Source of the DNA: Anaerolineae bacterium
GTDB lineage: Bacteria > Chloroflexota > Anaerolineae > Aggregatilineales > UBA2796
Assembly: GCA_019637555.1 (NCBI GenBank)
Contig: JAHBVK010000030.1
Coordinates: 1 to 64,000, forward strand
Length of the DNA: 64,000 bases
Direction of reading: 5' to 3'
The translations under genes and the position numbers were made by a program. Below are positions 1-9,657 of this stretch, piece after piece (position 1 is the stretch's first letter; every line of letters begins with the position of its first letter). The notes beneath the pieces were generated by a model. That model was not told the origin of the DNA. It saw only the letters and a list, made by a program, of their open reading frames with translations, and did no database searches.

Positions 1-1938
1 CCAAGGATCCTTTCTAACCGACTGTCCGCGAGTAGTATATATATGCACGAGATTCCCCTGCGTATCATATAAGGCTACCCAATAATAATCATAGAAAAGC
101 ACATGCTGACTATCCGCTGACCAAGATGCATTTTGTGGTAGAAAGTTGCCTAAGTTTACAGCAGTGTTGGTTGTTCCTACTAGCAGGTAAGCGGTATGAG
201 CAAACCAAACGATCACATGATTACCGTCAGGTGATATTACGTACGTCAGCCATTTTCCGGGCTGCGGCGAGTTAAAGCGTGCGATGACCTTACCGTCGGT
301 GTCGTAGTGAACCAGTGAGGCATAGCCATCGTCAAGTACCCCATAAACCCAGACCGACATGGCATCTGCTGTTACGAAAGCTGACGTTTCACGCCACTTC
401 AATCCATCTTGTAGTGGCGATAGTGCGCCGCTACTCAGATCGAGTATCCGAAACTCAACTTCCTGCTGTGCAGCCTGATCGCTGCCTGCAGCAGCACTTG
501 GCGACTCTAGCAAAAGCAGAAGACGTCTTGTAGAAGCAGAAAGCCACCAAGTGTTCTTGGACTCAACGAAGTCTAGTGCCTTTGCTTTGTTCGACGTTTG
601 TGACAGCAACAAGTTGTTGGAAACACCTGATTTCGCGTTTATTGTGAAGATGCCGACGTCAGTGTTGTCCGACCATTTCACCAACAGTGTCCCATTTGAG
701 GTGTTCCATTGGGGAAAACTTAGCGCCGTTTTCCCAGCTAGTGCCGTTTCAAGTGTACCCGTGACAGTATCAAGAATAACGAGGTTGTAGTTCCCTTTGT
801 CACTAATCACAGCCACCAGCTTATCGTAGCCATCCAGAGACAGCAGCGCAGTTAGAGGTAGCAAAGGCAAATCATCGTTGAACTCGACAGGAATGTCTTC
901 GATCACAGGTATTGGATCATTCGGGGTACTGATGTCAAGCTGTTTCACGGTGACGAAATCGCCAGCAGTATCAGCATCAGCATAGTAAAGTCTGGTGCTA
1001 TTCGCAGACCATTTCAGCAAGCGAGTGGGTGACTTATTCTTCCGTATAACGCTCAGGATTTTGGATTTCGTCGCACTAACATCGAACAGCGTTAGGTGAT
1101 TGACATAGTCAGTCTCATCGTAGAGCATGGCGAGGCGTGTAGAGTCGGGAGACCATATAGGAACTCCACGTGTATCCCAATAAAATAGGGACTCGGTACT
1201 AAGTGATGTATCGCTAACGTAAATCATTGCCGAGCGACGAGCTACCTCACCCCTCGATTGGTAATTAATAAGCACCTTTGCTTCATCCGGGGAGATGCTT
1301 ACAGTAATCGCCGTAGCGTCATAAGCATAGGGTAACTTGATAGTTCGCCATTTTTGTTCCGCAATCGTCCAAATCTTGAACTGATCGTCTTCCACGACGA
1401 CGAAGCCACGAAAATCTGACAACCAGCGAAAGGTAATCGCAGTATCGTAAGAATATGGGATGTCAAGATTCGCCAAAGCCACAGGCTCGCCATCATTCAG
1501 AGTGACAAAGTTTAGAAACAAGCGCGGCTCACCGTAAAGCTCCGGATAGCTCACAATGTAGTACACCAGAAAGTGATTGTCGCTAGAAAAGTGATAACCT
1601 ATAGGCTGCTCGCCAGCCATGTGAAAGATTTCTTTGCCAGTAGCAAGTGAAGTTATCTTGACGTCAAGCGCTGAGCGATAGCCGTCGCCGCGACGTGTGA
1701 GTATAAATTGTTCCCCAATCACAACCTGAGTCGGGTCATTGAACTGCATCTGACGATAGATGTCATTAGCACGAGTAAAGGGCATCCCGCTATTGATGTC
1801 TAGCAGAGTAGTAGTGCCATAACCATCGAGTACCAAGCACGCAGACGAGTTTGGATCACTGTAGTTAGCGGCGCGGATCGCAGTGAGAGTCGTGCTGAGT
1901 ATTACCGTAAGGATGATCGTAATTGCGCCGATCTTCAT
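1..1938 (-). CDS. Exported beta-propeller paralog 1 (3' end cut by window edge)
   Basis: An open frame starts at ATG 1938 and runs without a stop to base 1 (646 codons), so the gene is nearly complete but lacks its last few residues. The N-terminus is a signal peptide or anchor (MKIGAITIILTVILSTT). The mature part begins with ACLVLDG followed by a TTLLDINSG strand, the counterpart of CLQL...IDIRSG in the five paralogs upstream. WD40/TolB-like repeats follow (SPDEAKV, WSPDSTRL, ISPDGNHV). The only mature cysteine I see is the N-terminal one; the paralogs end in a Cys 2-3 residues from the stop, and this gene reaches RKDPW at the edge, where that Cys would come next. It is the last gene of a six-gene same-strand run, 63 bp after its neighbour. 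Binding partner and function are unknown; the fold and export are inferred. Confidence 0.8.
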   Translation of the reverse strand, partial: MKIGAITIILTVILSTTLTAIRAANYSDPNSSACLVLDGYGTTTLLDINSGMPFTRANDIYRQMQFNDPTQVVIGEQFILTRRGDGYRSALDVKITSLATGKEIFHMAGEQPIGYHFSSDNHFLVYYIVSYPELYGEPRLFLNFVTLNDGEPVALANLDIPYSYDTAITFRWLSDFRGFVVVEDDQFKIWTIAEQKWRTIKLPYAYDATAITVSISPDEAKVLINYQSRGEVARRSAMIYVSDTSLSTESLFYWDTRGVPIWSPDSTRLAMLYDETDYVNHLTLFDVSATKSKILSVIRKNKSPTRLLKWSANSTRLYYADADTAGDFVTVKQLDISTPNDPIPVIEDIPVEFNDDLPLLPLTALLSLDGYDKLVAVISDKGNYNLVILDTVTGTLETALAGKTALSFPQWNTSNGTLLVKWSDNTDVGIFTINAKSGVSNNLLLSQTSNKAKALDFVESKNTWWLSASTRRLLLLLESPSAAAGSDQAAQQEVEFRILDLSSGALSPLQDGLKWRETSAFVTADAMSVWVYGVLDDGYASLVHYDTDGKVIARFNSPQPGKWLTYVISPDGNHVIVWFAHTAYLLVGTTNTAVNLGNFLPQNASWSADSQHVLFYDYYWVALYDTQGNLVHIYTTRGQSVRKDPW

Positions 1939-2001
1939 AATCACCTCGTCAGTTCGATGGCGTACGGGTTGAATTGTACGAACTCGCAATGTAAGCGATG
2001 T

Positions 2002-3924
2002 TCAGTGACAGGCATTCCAGACTAGCTCCCGTTGTGCTGACGGAAGGCGAACTTGATGACGCAGTTTACCATCTGCACTGAAGATAGCTGCGGTTTGCTG
2101 ATCGCTCATCACAAACGCTGCTCCGTTTGGCGACCACGACATCAGATAGGGAGAGGGGACAGCCAATTTCTGCGCGGAACCCGTTTCGGCGTCAAGCAGA
2201 TACACAGACTGAGGATAGCGAACAAGCAAATGTTTGCCGTCAGGAGATAAGAGATAACCATCCCAATCGCCACGTTCGGGTCCGATGAAAGTCGTTAACA
2301 GATTACCAGCGGCATCATATTCAGAGATCATGCGGTGTTGATTAGCGAGGACTCCATCTACCCAGAAGGTGGTCAGGTCGGCAGTCTGGAATAGGGCGTA
2401 ATCGCTCCGATCCGGGAGTCCAGCTAACGGAGTCAGTTCACCGCTGCGCAGATTGAGAATTCGAATCAGCAGTTGCTGGCGGGTGCTGACAGTCAGGCTA
2501 GGGACTCGAATGTACAAGACGACGCGTTCCGGTAATGCATTTGAGAACCACAGGGTATTGATTGAGCTTTCATCGACGCGAGTGCTAAGTTTCACGTCTA
2601 ACACCGTATTCACCGTATGTCCCGTTTGCACATCTAGCGTCAGGACGCCAGTGCTATCGTCCCCCTCCCAGACCACTAAGGTGGCATGTTGGTTTGGTGA
2701 CCACTGCATTGGATTGATGCGTCTTTTATCCTTGAGCAAGGTGGTAACACTACCATCCGACAAATCTAGGAGAACTAGATCGTAGCGACTATCGTGCTCG
2801 GTAATAGCGACTAACTGCTGATTACTCGTGACTACATACTCCCCTTGCGCACCGCTTGTCATCCCAACAAACAGCCGGACATGGCGAATGATCGTTTCTG
2901 TAAAAGCGTTCGCAAGCACGTCGTAACGCAGCAGCATCGTATTGCCATCTGATTCCGGCGCAAAGACATATAAAGCTCTGCCGAGTTCAGCCCAAAGTGG
3001 CGCAATAAAAGGTTGGGACTGGTCGTACGCGAACGTGTTCAGCACTTTTACGTGCTGATCATCAACCAGCGCGACGTACCAAATTCCATTTTGCGCCATA
3101 TACGTAATGCTAAGGAACGAGGTCTGAGGCTGTGAAGGCAGCATCACGGTATATCCACCGATGGAACTTAAGGCTGGCTCCAATACCAGTTGTTGACTCG
3201 TCAAACTGGTTAATGATAAAACGACAACGATTGAGCGTAAGTCCATGACTCGTGGATAGGTCAATACGAATCGGTCTTCACTTGTCGTCGCGGATATTGT
3301 GGCGCTATAGAGAGCTGCACCGCTAAAGGGCAACGTTATATTTGCCCACTTCCGGTTTTGCAGCGTCCAGACATACACCTGATCCCCTTCGATGTAGAAC
3401 ACACCGTCACTATCCGGCAGGAAACGGGGGAAATTTCTGGCATCGAAATCGAAGGATTGCTGAAAACTCATGCCCTGCGCTGAGAACAGCACAATCCCCA
3501 AGTAGTCGAGCCAACTGTTTACATCCGGATTATAGAAGTGATGCTTATAGGTCAGTATGTGACCATCCGACGACCACTGGAAACTCAAGCCCATCCCCGT
3601 AGCCAAGTTTTCGCTCTGGCCCGTTTGCCGATCAAAAAACCACAGCTTCTGGCTGACGCTGGTACCAGTCATAGTGGCAACGAATCGCCCGTCGGGAGAC
3701 TCCTGAGCGCTTTCGACAATACGACGCTGTTCGAGGATCGCTTTTTGGCGATGCAGCAGCAAGCCGCTTTCAGCATGAATGTCGATTTGAACGGTATCTG
3801 TTTGCGTTAGTAATGTTAAGCACATGCTGGTCGGCGCGAAGGAGTAGGTGAGGTTGGTCAGTGTCCCAATCGCGGTAGCCAGCGCGAGGCAAACGATGGC
3901 AGTCAATGTGATCAAACGCACCAC
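2002..3924 (-). CDS. Exported beta-propeller paralog 2
   Basis: This 640-residue protein has an N-terminal hydrophobic signal (MVRLITLTAIVCLALATAIG) and then about 600 residues of short beta-rich repeats with propeller signatures (SPDGRFVA, FQWSSDG, WSPNQHA, LSPDGKH, WSPNGAAF). Apart from the signal peptide I find two cysteines, in TSMCLTLL near the mature N-terminus and WNACH at the C-terminus. A disulfide could therefore close the propeller outside the cell. It is the most diverged full-length member of the array. The gene starts 10 bp after the stop of the preceding paralog, which suggests one transcript. No enzymatic motif is visible. A sensory, scaffolding or ligand-binding role is possible but not shown by the sequence. 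Confidence 0.85.
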   Translation of the reverse strand: MVRLITLTAIVCLALATAIGTLTNLTYSFAPTSMCLTLLTQTDTVQIDIHAESGLLLHRQKAILEQRRIVESAQESPDGRFVATMTGTSVSQKLWFFDRQTGQSENLATGMGLSFQWSSDGHILTYKHHFYNPDVNSWLDYLGIVLFSAQGMSFQQSFDFDARNFPRFLPDSDGVFYIEGDQVYVWTLQNRKWANITLPFSGAALYSATISATTSEDRFVLTYPRVMDLRSIVVVLSLTSLTSQQLVLEPALSSIGGYTVMLPSQPQTSFLSITYMAQNGIWYVALVDDQHVKVLNTFAYDQSQPFIAPLWAELGRALYVFAPESDGNTMLLRYDVLANAFTETIIRHVRLFVGMTSGAQGEYVVTSNQQLVAITEHDSRYDLVLLDLSDGSVTTLLKDKRRINPMQWSPNQHATLVVWEGDDSTGVLTLDVQTGHTVNTVLDVKLSTRVDESSINTLWFSNALPERVVLYIRVPSLTVSTRQQLLIRILNLRSGELTPLAGLPDRSDYALFQTADLTTFWVDGVLANQHRMISEYDAAGNLLTTFIGPERGDWDGYLLSPDGKHLLVRYPQSVYLLDAETGSAQKLAVPSPYLMSWSPNGAAFVMSDQQTAAIFSADGKLRHQVRLPSAQRELVWNACH

Positions 3925-3934
3925 GTGAACTCCG

Positions 3935-5857
3935 TTATGAGCACCTCGTCAGCGGCGTGCGTGACCACAGCGCACTGCGAATAGGAAAATGCATCAGTAG
4001 ATTGCCGTCGGAGTCGAGCAGATAGGCGTCGGTGACGATGCCGCTGGGATTGATGTTCGCGCCGACGATCTGCGTTCCGTCCGGCGTCCACTGGAAGCTG
4101 CCCGCGCCCTGCAATTGTTTGGGCAGCGATTTCCATGTGCCATCGGGAAAGAGCAGATATTGATCGCCCGCGAAGCCGTCGGCAATGATCGTGCGCAGGC
4201 GATCCGGCGAGGAATTGTAAGTAGCTGGCTGTATACCTGCTGGTGCAAGGAAGGTGGCGACCCTGGTGCCATCGGGCGCAAATTCGGTCAGTGCGGATCG
4301 TCCGTTGCGGGTATCCCAGAGCACGCGGAAGTAGTCAGGCGCACGATCACTTCGTTCGACAGACCGAATCGGTTCGTGGTCCGGGTTTAATGCAACGGGT
4401 GCGCCAGTGCGGAGGTTGAGCGCATAGTAGGTAATCGGCTGGTTGAACAGCGTCTCGTTGATGACGAGCGTATCGCCAAACCGCACCGACTGAATGAAAG
4501 TTGGTGTGGCTGCTTCATCGGCTGACGTGTTAATGGTGACCGGAAGTAGACTCGCCGCTGGTGCTGCATCGGTATAGCGCAGATCGATGACCATAAGTTG
4601 ACTGCCCGTTTCCGATTGCTGCGTTTGCCATAAACCTACAAGCGTCTCTTGTGACTGCACGAAGTCCGGCGGACGAACTGCTCCCTGCGCCAGTGGCGTG
4701 ATCGTCCCTGCGCCGTCGATCCACAGCGCGTCGTAACTATCACCCCGCTGCACGATGACAATCAGTGCGTTGTTGGTCGGCGTGAAGTTGACGGCAGCGA
4801 TGTCCGTCAGCAGCGCGGTGTCCTCCATCGCTCGATCCAGCCCCATACGATGCAACCGGATCGTTGGCGCGTCTGGTGTCGTGATGTCCACGTAGACGTA
4901 GCTGCTGCCATCGGCAGAGGTTACGTGAATCCCGTTGGCGGTGGCGGGAACGGGTTCCGTCAGCAGCGCGATCAGCGCCCCTTCAGTGATCTGCCACAGG
5001 CTGATCTCATCCGGCGTACCATCATGACGGCGCAGCCACGTTCGCAAGCGCGTGCCAGCGGCTGACCAGCGCACTTCGACCAACTCTGCCGCTGGATAAC
5101 GCAGCGATCCGATGATTCCCATTACGGGATCAAGCACGAATATGCCGCTTTCGCCATCTTTGTTGTAGCCTAGCGCCGCCGCATTAGCTGTCATCCCATT
5201 CGGCGGTGGAAACAGCACAAGCTGAGCAGACGAAAGCTGTACCGGCAATGCATAACTAACCCACGCATCGCGCTGCGGCAGCCAGAAATCGACAACGCCA
5301 TCACCTACTACTAGCAGCGCGCTGTCCACCCAAGCGACTCCCGCAAAGCCTGCACTGATGGGGAAATGGCGCTCGGACACCTTAGGTACGCGCGGATCGC
5401 TCAGATCGATGGTGAAAACGACCAGCCGTTGATCAACCACGCCGCCTGCCAGCAAAAGATGATCGCTTGCCCACTTGAATAACATCAGATTCAGCGGCAA
5501 TCGCGCTAACACCTGACTGCTGACATCAGCGCCATCGATCCACAGCATCAGCACATTGGTGGTGAAGGCGCGACTCAGATCCGAGTAGGTGACATTGGCG
5601 ACATAGCGACCATCGGGAGAGGTGAGGGCGTTGGTCAGCGGCGTGTAGGCGCGGTGAAGTCCTGATCTCACGCGAAGCTGCGCCCCGCTTCGCAGATCGA
5701 TCAAGAGACGTTGATCATTAGTGGTCAGCAGTTGCAGGCAGTGGTAGCCGTTGTCATCGTTGGATCGGCGGGCGGCGACGGCAGTGAGCGCACCCGTACA
5801 GGCGATCAGCAGGGCGGTGGTGAGCAGGATCAGGCGGGGGAGTCTCGATCTGATCAT
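3935..5857 (-). CDS. Exported beta-propeller paralog 3
   Basis: I place the start at ATG 5857, which overlaps the TGA of the preceding paralog as ATGA. An in-frame start at 5896 exists but would add a non-homologous leader inside the upstream gene. The product is about 640 residues. Its signal segment (RSRLPRLILL...ALLIACTG) is nearly identical to that of paralog 4 and is followed by YHCLQLL and LLIDLRSG. Repeats such as SPDGRYVA, WTPDGTQ and FAPDGTRV indicate a TolB/WD40-like propeller. Mature cysteines occur only in YHCLQ and in the C-terminal TRCS. The ATGA overlap implies translational coupling with paralog 4. Function is unknown. Confidence 0.85.
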   Translation of the reverse strand: MIRSRLPRLILLTTALLIACTGALTAVAARRSNDDNGYHCLQLLTTNDQRLLIDLRSGAQLRVRSGLHRAYTPLTNALTSPDGRYVANVTYSDLSRAFTTNVLMLWIDGADVSSQVLARLPLNLMLFKWASDHLLLAGGVVDQRLVVFTIDLSDPRVPKVSERHFPISAGFAGVAWVDSALLVVGDGVVDFWLPQRDAWVSYALPVQLSSAQLVLFPPPNGMTANAAALGYNKDGESGIFVLDPVMGIIGSLRYPAAELVEVRWSAAGTRLRTWLRRHDGTPDEISLWQITEGALIALLTEPVPATANGIHVTSADGSSYVYVDITTPDAPTIRLHRMGLDRAMEDTALLTDIAAVNFTPTNNALIVIVQRGDSYDALWIDGAGTITPLAQGAVRPPDFVQSQETLVGLWQTQQSETGSQLMVIDLRYTDAAPAASLLPVTINTSADEAATPTFIQSVRFGDTLVINETLFNQPITYYALNLRTGAPVALNPDHEPIRSVERSDRAPDYFRVLWDTRNGRSALTEFAPDGTRVATFLAPAGIQPATYNSSPDRLRTIIADGFAGDQYLLFPDGTWKSLPKQLQGAGSFQWTPDGTQIVGANINPSGIVTDAYLLDSDGNLLMHFPIRSALWSRTPLTRCS

Positions 5858-7770
5858 TGGCATCTCGATAGCGATAACGTATCGCGCGACCACCACGCGG
5901 TATGCACTCGATAATTGTGGAGAATATTGCCATCAGAATCGAGTATATAGACATCTGTCACGCTGCTATTGACATTAGCAATTGTGCCAACGATATAGCT
6001 ACCATCAAGTGACCAGTGAAATGAACTCGTTGCTTGGGCGCTCTGCGGTAGTGATTTGTACGTTCCATCGGGGAAGAGAAGGTATTTATCGTTTACAAGG
6101 CTATCCGAAACGATGACGCGAGTCTGCGTCGTTGAGATTTTGTAGCCAAATGGATTCATAGTCGCGGGAGCGATAAATGAAGCAACTGGCGCGGCATCGG
6201 GTGCAAATTCAGTGATGCCTTGTCGTCCATCGTTTGACATCCATCCGACGCTGAAGTGATCCCACGAATCATCTGTATAGAGGTTGTTCATTGACACGTT
6301 CGCTGTCGCTGATGGGATTATCTGTCCGGTGCGAAGATTGAAAACGCGGTAGGTGATTAGCGTACCGCTGATTAGGCTCTCAGAAATGATCAGCGAATGA
6401 TCAAATCGCAGGTATGGTTCGACCATAATGGGATTATTGGCAAGGAGGCTTGTGGGATAGGAGAAGACTTCGGCATCCTGCTGTAAGTCGATCACCAGCA
6501 CACGGCTTGCTGCTGCTGTTTGCCAAATGCCGATGTAGACATCGTAAGCGAGTTTGAAGGCAGGCAGTTTCGTACCCTCTTCCGCCAGCGTTTTAACCTT
6601 GCCATCCGCATTGACCCACAATATTGCATAGCCATTCTGACGCTTCACATAAGTGAATAAACCATCAGTTCGTGCTGTGTATGATTTGACTCGTGGGAAA
6701 GTGGCGTCAATCACGTCAGCCACTATCACTTTATCAACAGTATTCGCTTCCAAGCGATGCTGCCGAATCGATTGCGTTCCATCCAGTGTCGTCACCATAT
6801 AGAGGTAACTTGTGCCGTCATCAACCGAGAGATGTTCTCCTGTGGCGCTGTCTGGAACGACATCGGTAAGTATCGGGATCAGACCAGAGTTATTCACATC
6901 CCAGATTGTCACTTCACTTGTATTGCCACCCAGACGCAACCTTGTCCGTAAGCGTGTACCTTTAGCCAGCCATGTGACCTCGACAAGTTGTGCTTGTGAG
7001 TAGATGGAGGTGGCGATGAAACCACGCTCGGGATCTAGCACTAACAAACCGCTTTCTCTATAGCTGTTGTAATACATTGCTAAGAAACTCTGATCTGCAT
7101 CATCAGATGGTAAGGAGAGTAGCATTTGAGCAGATGCAAGCCTTTTGGGTAATTCATAACTAACCCAAGCATTGCGTTGCGGTGACCAGAGGTTAAAGAC
7201 ACCTTGATCTGTCACCATCAGCGTATCTCCTATCCATCTGAAGTCAGCGTAGCTGTTACTACTGCCGAACGAACGGCGCGTGACAATAGGTGAGTGCGGG
7301 TCGCTGACATCAACCGTTGCTATGGTTAACCGCTGATCGATCACGCCGCCCACAATCAACAGTCGATTAGTCACCCATTGGAAAAGGACGATGACGGGAG
7401 GCAGTTGAGTGAGCACTTTACTACTTACATCAGCCCCATCAATCCATATGGTCACGATGTTTCCACGCATACCGCTTTTCGTGTTGAAAGTGGCGTAAGC
7501 GATATAGCGACCATCTGGTGAGGGAAGTGGCGGTTTCATCATGTCATCAGCACGATGCGTTCCCACTTTCAGACGTATTTGTCCGCCGCTGCGTAGATCA
7601 ATGAGCAGGCGTGTCTCGTTATAAAATAAGGCGGGCAGTTGCAGGCAGTGGTAGCCGTTATCATCAGTGGATCGGCGGGCGGCGACGGCAGTGAGCACAC
7701 CAGTACAAGCGATCAGCAGCGCACAGGTGAGCAGGATCAGGCGCGGGAGTCTCGATCTTGGTCTTGTCAT
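5854..7770 (-). CDS. Exported beta-propeller paralog 4
   Basis: The preferred start is ATG 7770, which forms an ATGA overlap with the stop of the preceding gene; an in-frame ATG at 7785 is the alternative. The product is about 638 residues with a signal segment (RSRLPRLILLTCALLIACTG) almost identical to paralog 3, then YHCLQLP and LLIDLRSGGQ. Repeats include SPDGRYIA, FAPDAAPV and SLDGSYIV, as expected of a many-bladed propeller. The two mature cysteines are in YHCLQ and the terminal SRCQ. Similarity to paralog 3 is very high at the DNA level in the first ~120 bp and lower afterwards, suggesting a recent duplication or gene conversion. Function is unknown. Confidence 0.85.
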   Translation of the reverse strand: MTRPRSRLPRLILLTCALLIACTGVLTAVAARRSTDDNGYHCLQLPALFYNETRLLIDLRSGGQIRLKVGTHRADDMMKPPLPSPDGRYIAYATFNTKSGMRGNIVTIWIDGADVSSKVLTQLPPVIVLFQWVTNRLLIVGGVIDQRLTIATVDVSDPHSPIVTRRSFGSSNSYADFRWIGDTLMVTDQGVFNLWSPQRNAWVSYELPKRLASAQMLLSLPSDDADQSFLAMYYNSYRESGLLVLDPERGFIATSIYSQAQLVEVTWLAKGTRLRTRLRLGGNTSEVTIWDVNNSGLIPILTDVVPDSATGEHLSVDDGTSYLYMVTTLDGTQSIRQHRLEANTVDKVIVADVIDATFPRVKSYTARTDGLFTYVKRQNGYAILWVNADGKVKTLAEEGTKLPAFKLAYDVYIGIWQTAAASRVLVIDLQQDAEVFSYPTSLLANNPIMVEPYLRFDHSLIISESLISGTLITYRVFNLRTGQIIPSATANVSMNNLYTDDSWDHFSVGWMSNDGRQGITEFAPDAAPVASFIAPATMNPFGYKISTTQTRVIVSDSLVNDKYLLFPDGTYKSLPQSAQATSSFHWSLDGSYIVGTIANVNSSVTDVYILDSDGNILHNYRVHTAWWSRDTLSLSRCQ

Positions 7771-9644
7771 CGGCAGGATGTCCACAAGGAAGGACTGGTC
7801 GTGCCACGCGCCGGGAAAGCGCTGAGCAGATTGCCCTCCGCGTCGAGGATAATGATCTGATCGTCCTGCGGTACTTGCCGATCCACGATCACGGCGATGC
7901 GCTGGCTATCCGGCGACCACGCGGGCACACTGATCACCGCCGAGGACTCCGGCAGTTGAGTTACTTCGCCATCGAGACGCAGCAGATACGGCGATCCAAG
8001 GGCATTATCGTTCATGAAGATCAAGCGACTGAGATCGGGCGCAACATTGAAGATCAGGCTGGATGCGCCCTGCGGCAAAATGAACGTCGCCAGCCGCTTG
8101 CCTGACTGATCAACGACATGTAATCCCTGCTGGCTGCCGCTGATCCAGTAGGCGATGAATGAACCCTGTTTTTCGAGATAGTTGAAGGAGAAATAGGTGA
8201 TCTGCTGCCCATCATCGACCAGCGCGATTGGCTGAAAAGTACGCGGATTGAGCGCGAAATAGCGAGATGTGCTGCCGCTCTCACTGCTAATATTTGCTTT
8301 GGCGATGAACAACTCAGCGCTGACGGTGATGAATTGAAAGCCAGCATTAGGGATGTCGGTGGCATTTGCCAGCAGATCAATTGTGCGATGCGTTGTCAGG
8401 TCGATAAACAGGAAATGGGCGTGATCGTCACCTCGCCAGTGGAAGCTGGCGTAGCCATCAAATTCGGAGTAGAAAGGGATCATCGGCAAGTTCTGCGCTA
8501 AGGTAGTCATGTTGCCAGCGGCGTCGAGCATAACCAGATCGTATCCTCGCTCACGCTGGAAATTGAAGAATAGATGCCCCTGCTGGAAGTATGGCGGTAT
8601 CTGCATGTTTCCCTGAAGTACAAGATCACTAGCACCGGGATCGGCAAGGTGAACCTGCCAAGCGGACACGAGATTGGCTTGATCGTTAGTGGTGAAGATG
8701 GCACTATCCTCACGTGGTGACCACAACCAATCCGCATCGCGGCTGTTCTCCAAGTCGATCTGCGTTACCGAGCGCGGCTCAGGCTCGCTTAAATCCCACA
8801 CGTCAAAGCGAAGTGTGCTGTCATCAAGCTGGATCAATGCGGCAACGTAGTGTCCAGTTGGCGACCAACGCAGTTTGAGAAGGCGTTCGGTGTTCGCATA
8901 CTGCAGCGTTTGGCTAGTACCACGAAAAGGATCGAGCAAGACGAGCAGCCTGTTTGATCCGACACTGCGAGAGAGAGCCAAGCGCGATTCGGAAATATCT
9001 CGAATGAATTGATACTGCGTTGGCAGCGTTTTAGTCCACTCTGGCAGCGGAATCTCCGTCCAGCGATCTTGATCGGTGAGCCAGAACGTGACTGCGTCAG
9101 TGCTTGTTACCGCATACATTTCGGGCAGCAGGCGCTCGTCGCTGACGGTTTTCAAGTTGAAGGTATGCAGGTTAAAGGTGATCTGACCGTCGGGCTGCAC
9201 GGTGGCACTGCCAGCCACCATCTGATCAACACCAGCAGCAACAAAAAACAGCCGTCGATCCGAAAGCCAGTTGAAGCGCAGTACTGAAAGCGGTAAGTGG
9301 ATGGGGGTTGGTGGTGTGATCGCGTCGCCCTCGAACCAGAGGACGGTAGCATCATCCCGGCTAATTGGCTGCGCTAACTGCGTAATGTAGGCAGTCACCG
9401 CGCCGTTTGCTGAACGTGCAGGCACAATGGCGACGGGCTGTACTTTGTAGCGATCCGTGCTCAGGTAGGCGCGATCTCCGCTGCGGATATCGATCAGGTG
9501 GCGGCGGTCATCGGGGGTGCGCAGTTGCAAACAGTAGCGCAGCGAGTCGGCAGCAGATCGGCGGGGCAGGGCAATGGCGGTGATCGCACCTGTGAATATG
9601 AACAGCGAAATAACGGCAAGCAGTACGAAGCGGGAGATTCTCAT
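7767..9644 (-). CDS. Exported beta-propeller paralog 5
   Basis: This 625-residue protein begins with a signal segment (MRISRFVLLAVISLFIFTG). The family opening RYCLQLR...HLIDIRSGD follows, then WD40/TolB-like repeats (WSPTGHYV, WSPREDSA, WSPDSQRI). Reading through the protein I find exactly two cysteines, one in RYCLQ and one in the C-terminal WTSCR. It starts 13 bp after the stop of paralog 6 and overlaps the start of paralog 4 by ATGA, so it sits inside the proposed operon. There is no catalytic signature. The last blade ends in LDAEGNLLSAFPARG, a motif repeated with variation near the C-terminus of every paralog. Confidence 0.85.
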   Translation of the reverse strand: MRISRFVLLAVISLFIFTGAITAIALPRRSAADSLRYCLQLRTPDDRRHLIDIRSGDRAYLSTDRYKVQPVAIVPARSANGAVTAYITQLAQPISRDDATVLWFEGDAITPPTPIHLPLSVLRFNWLSDRRLFFVAAGVDQMVAGSATVQPDGQITFNLHTFNLKTVSDERLLPEMYAVTSTDAVTFWLTDQDRWTEIPLPEWTKTLPTQYQFIRDISESRLALSRSVGSNRLLVLLDPFRGTSQTLQYANTERLLKLRWSPTGHYVAALIQLDDSTLRFDVWDLSEPEPRSVTQIDLENSRDADWLWSPREDSAIFTTNDQANLVSAWQVHLADPGASDLVLQGNMQIPPYFQQGHLFFNFQRERGYDLVMLDAAGNMTTLAQNLPMIPFYSEFDGYASFHWRGDDHAHFLFIDLTTHRTIDLLANATDIPNAGFQFITVSAELFIAKANISSESGSTSRYFALNPRTFQPIALVDDGQQITYFSFNYLEKQGSFIAYWISGSQQGLHVVDQSGKRLATFILPQGASSLIFNVAPDLSRLIFMNDNALGSPYLLRLDGEVTQLPESSAVISVPAWSPDSQRIAVIVDRQVPQDDQIIILDAEGNLLSAFPARGTTSPSLWTSCR

Positions 9645-9657
9645 AGGCTGTGTTCAG

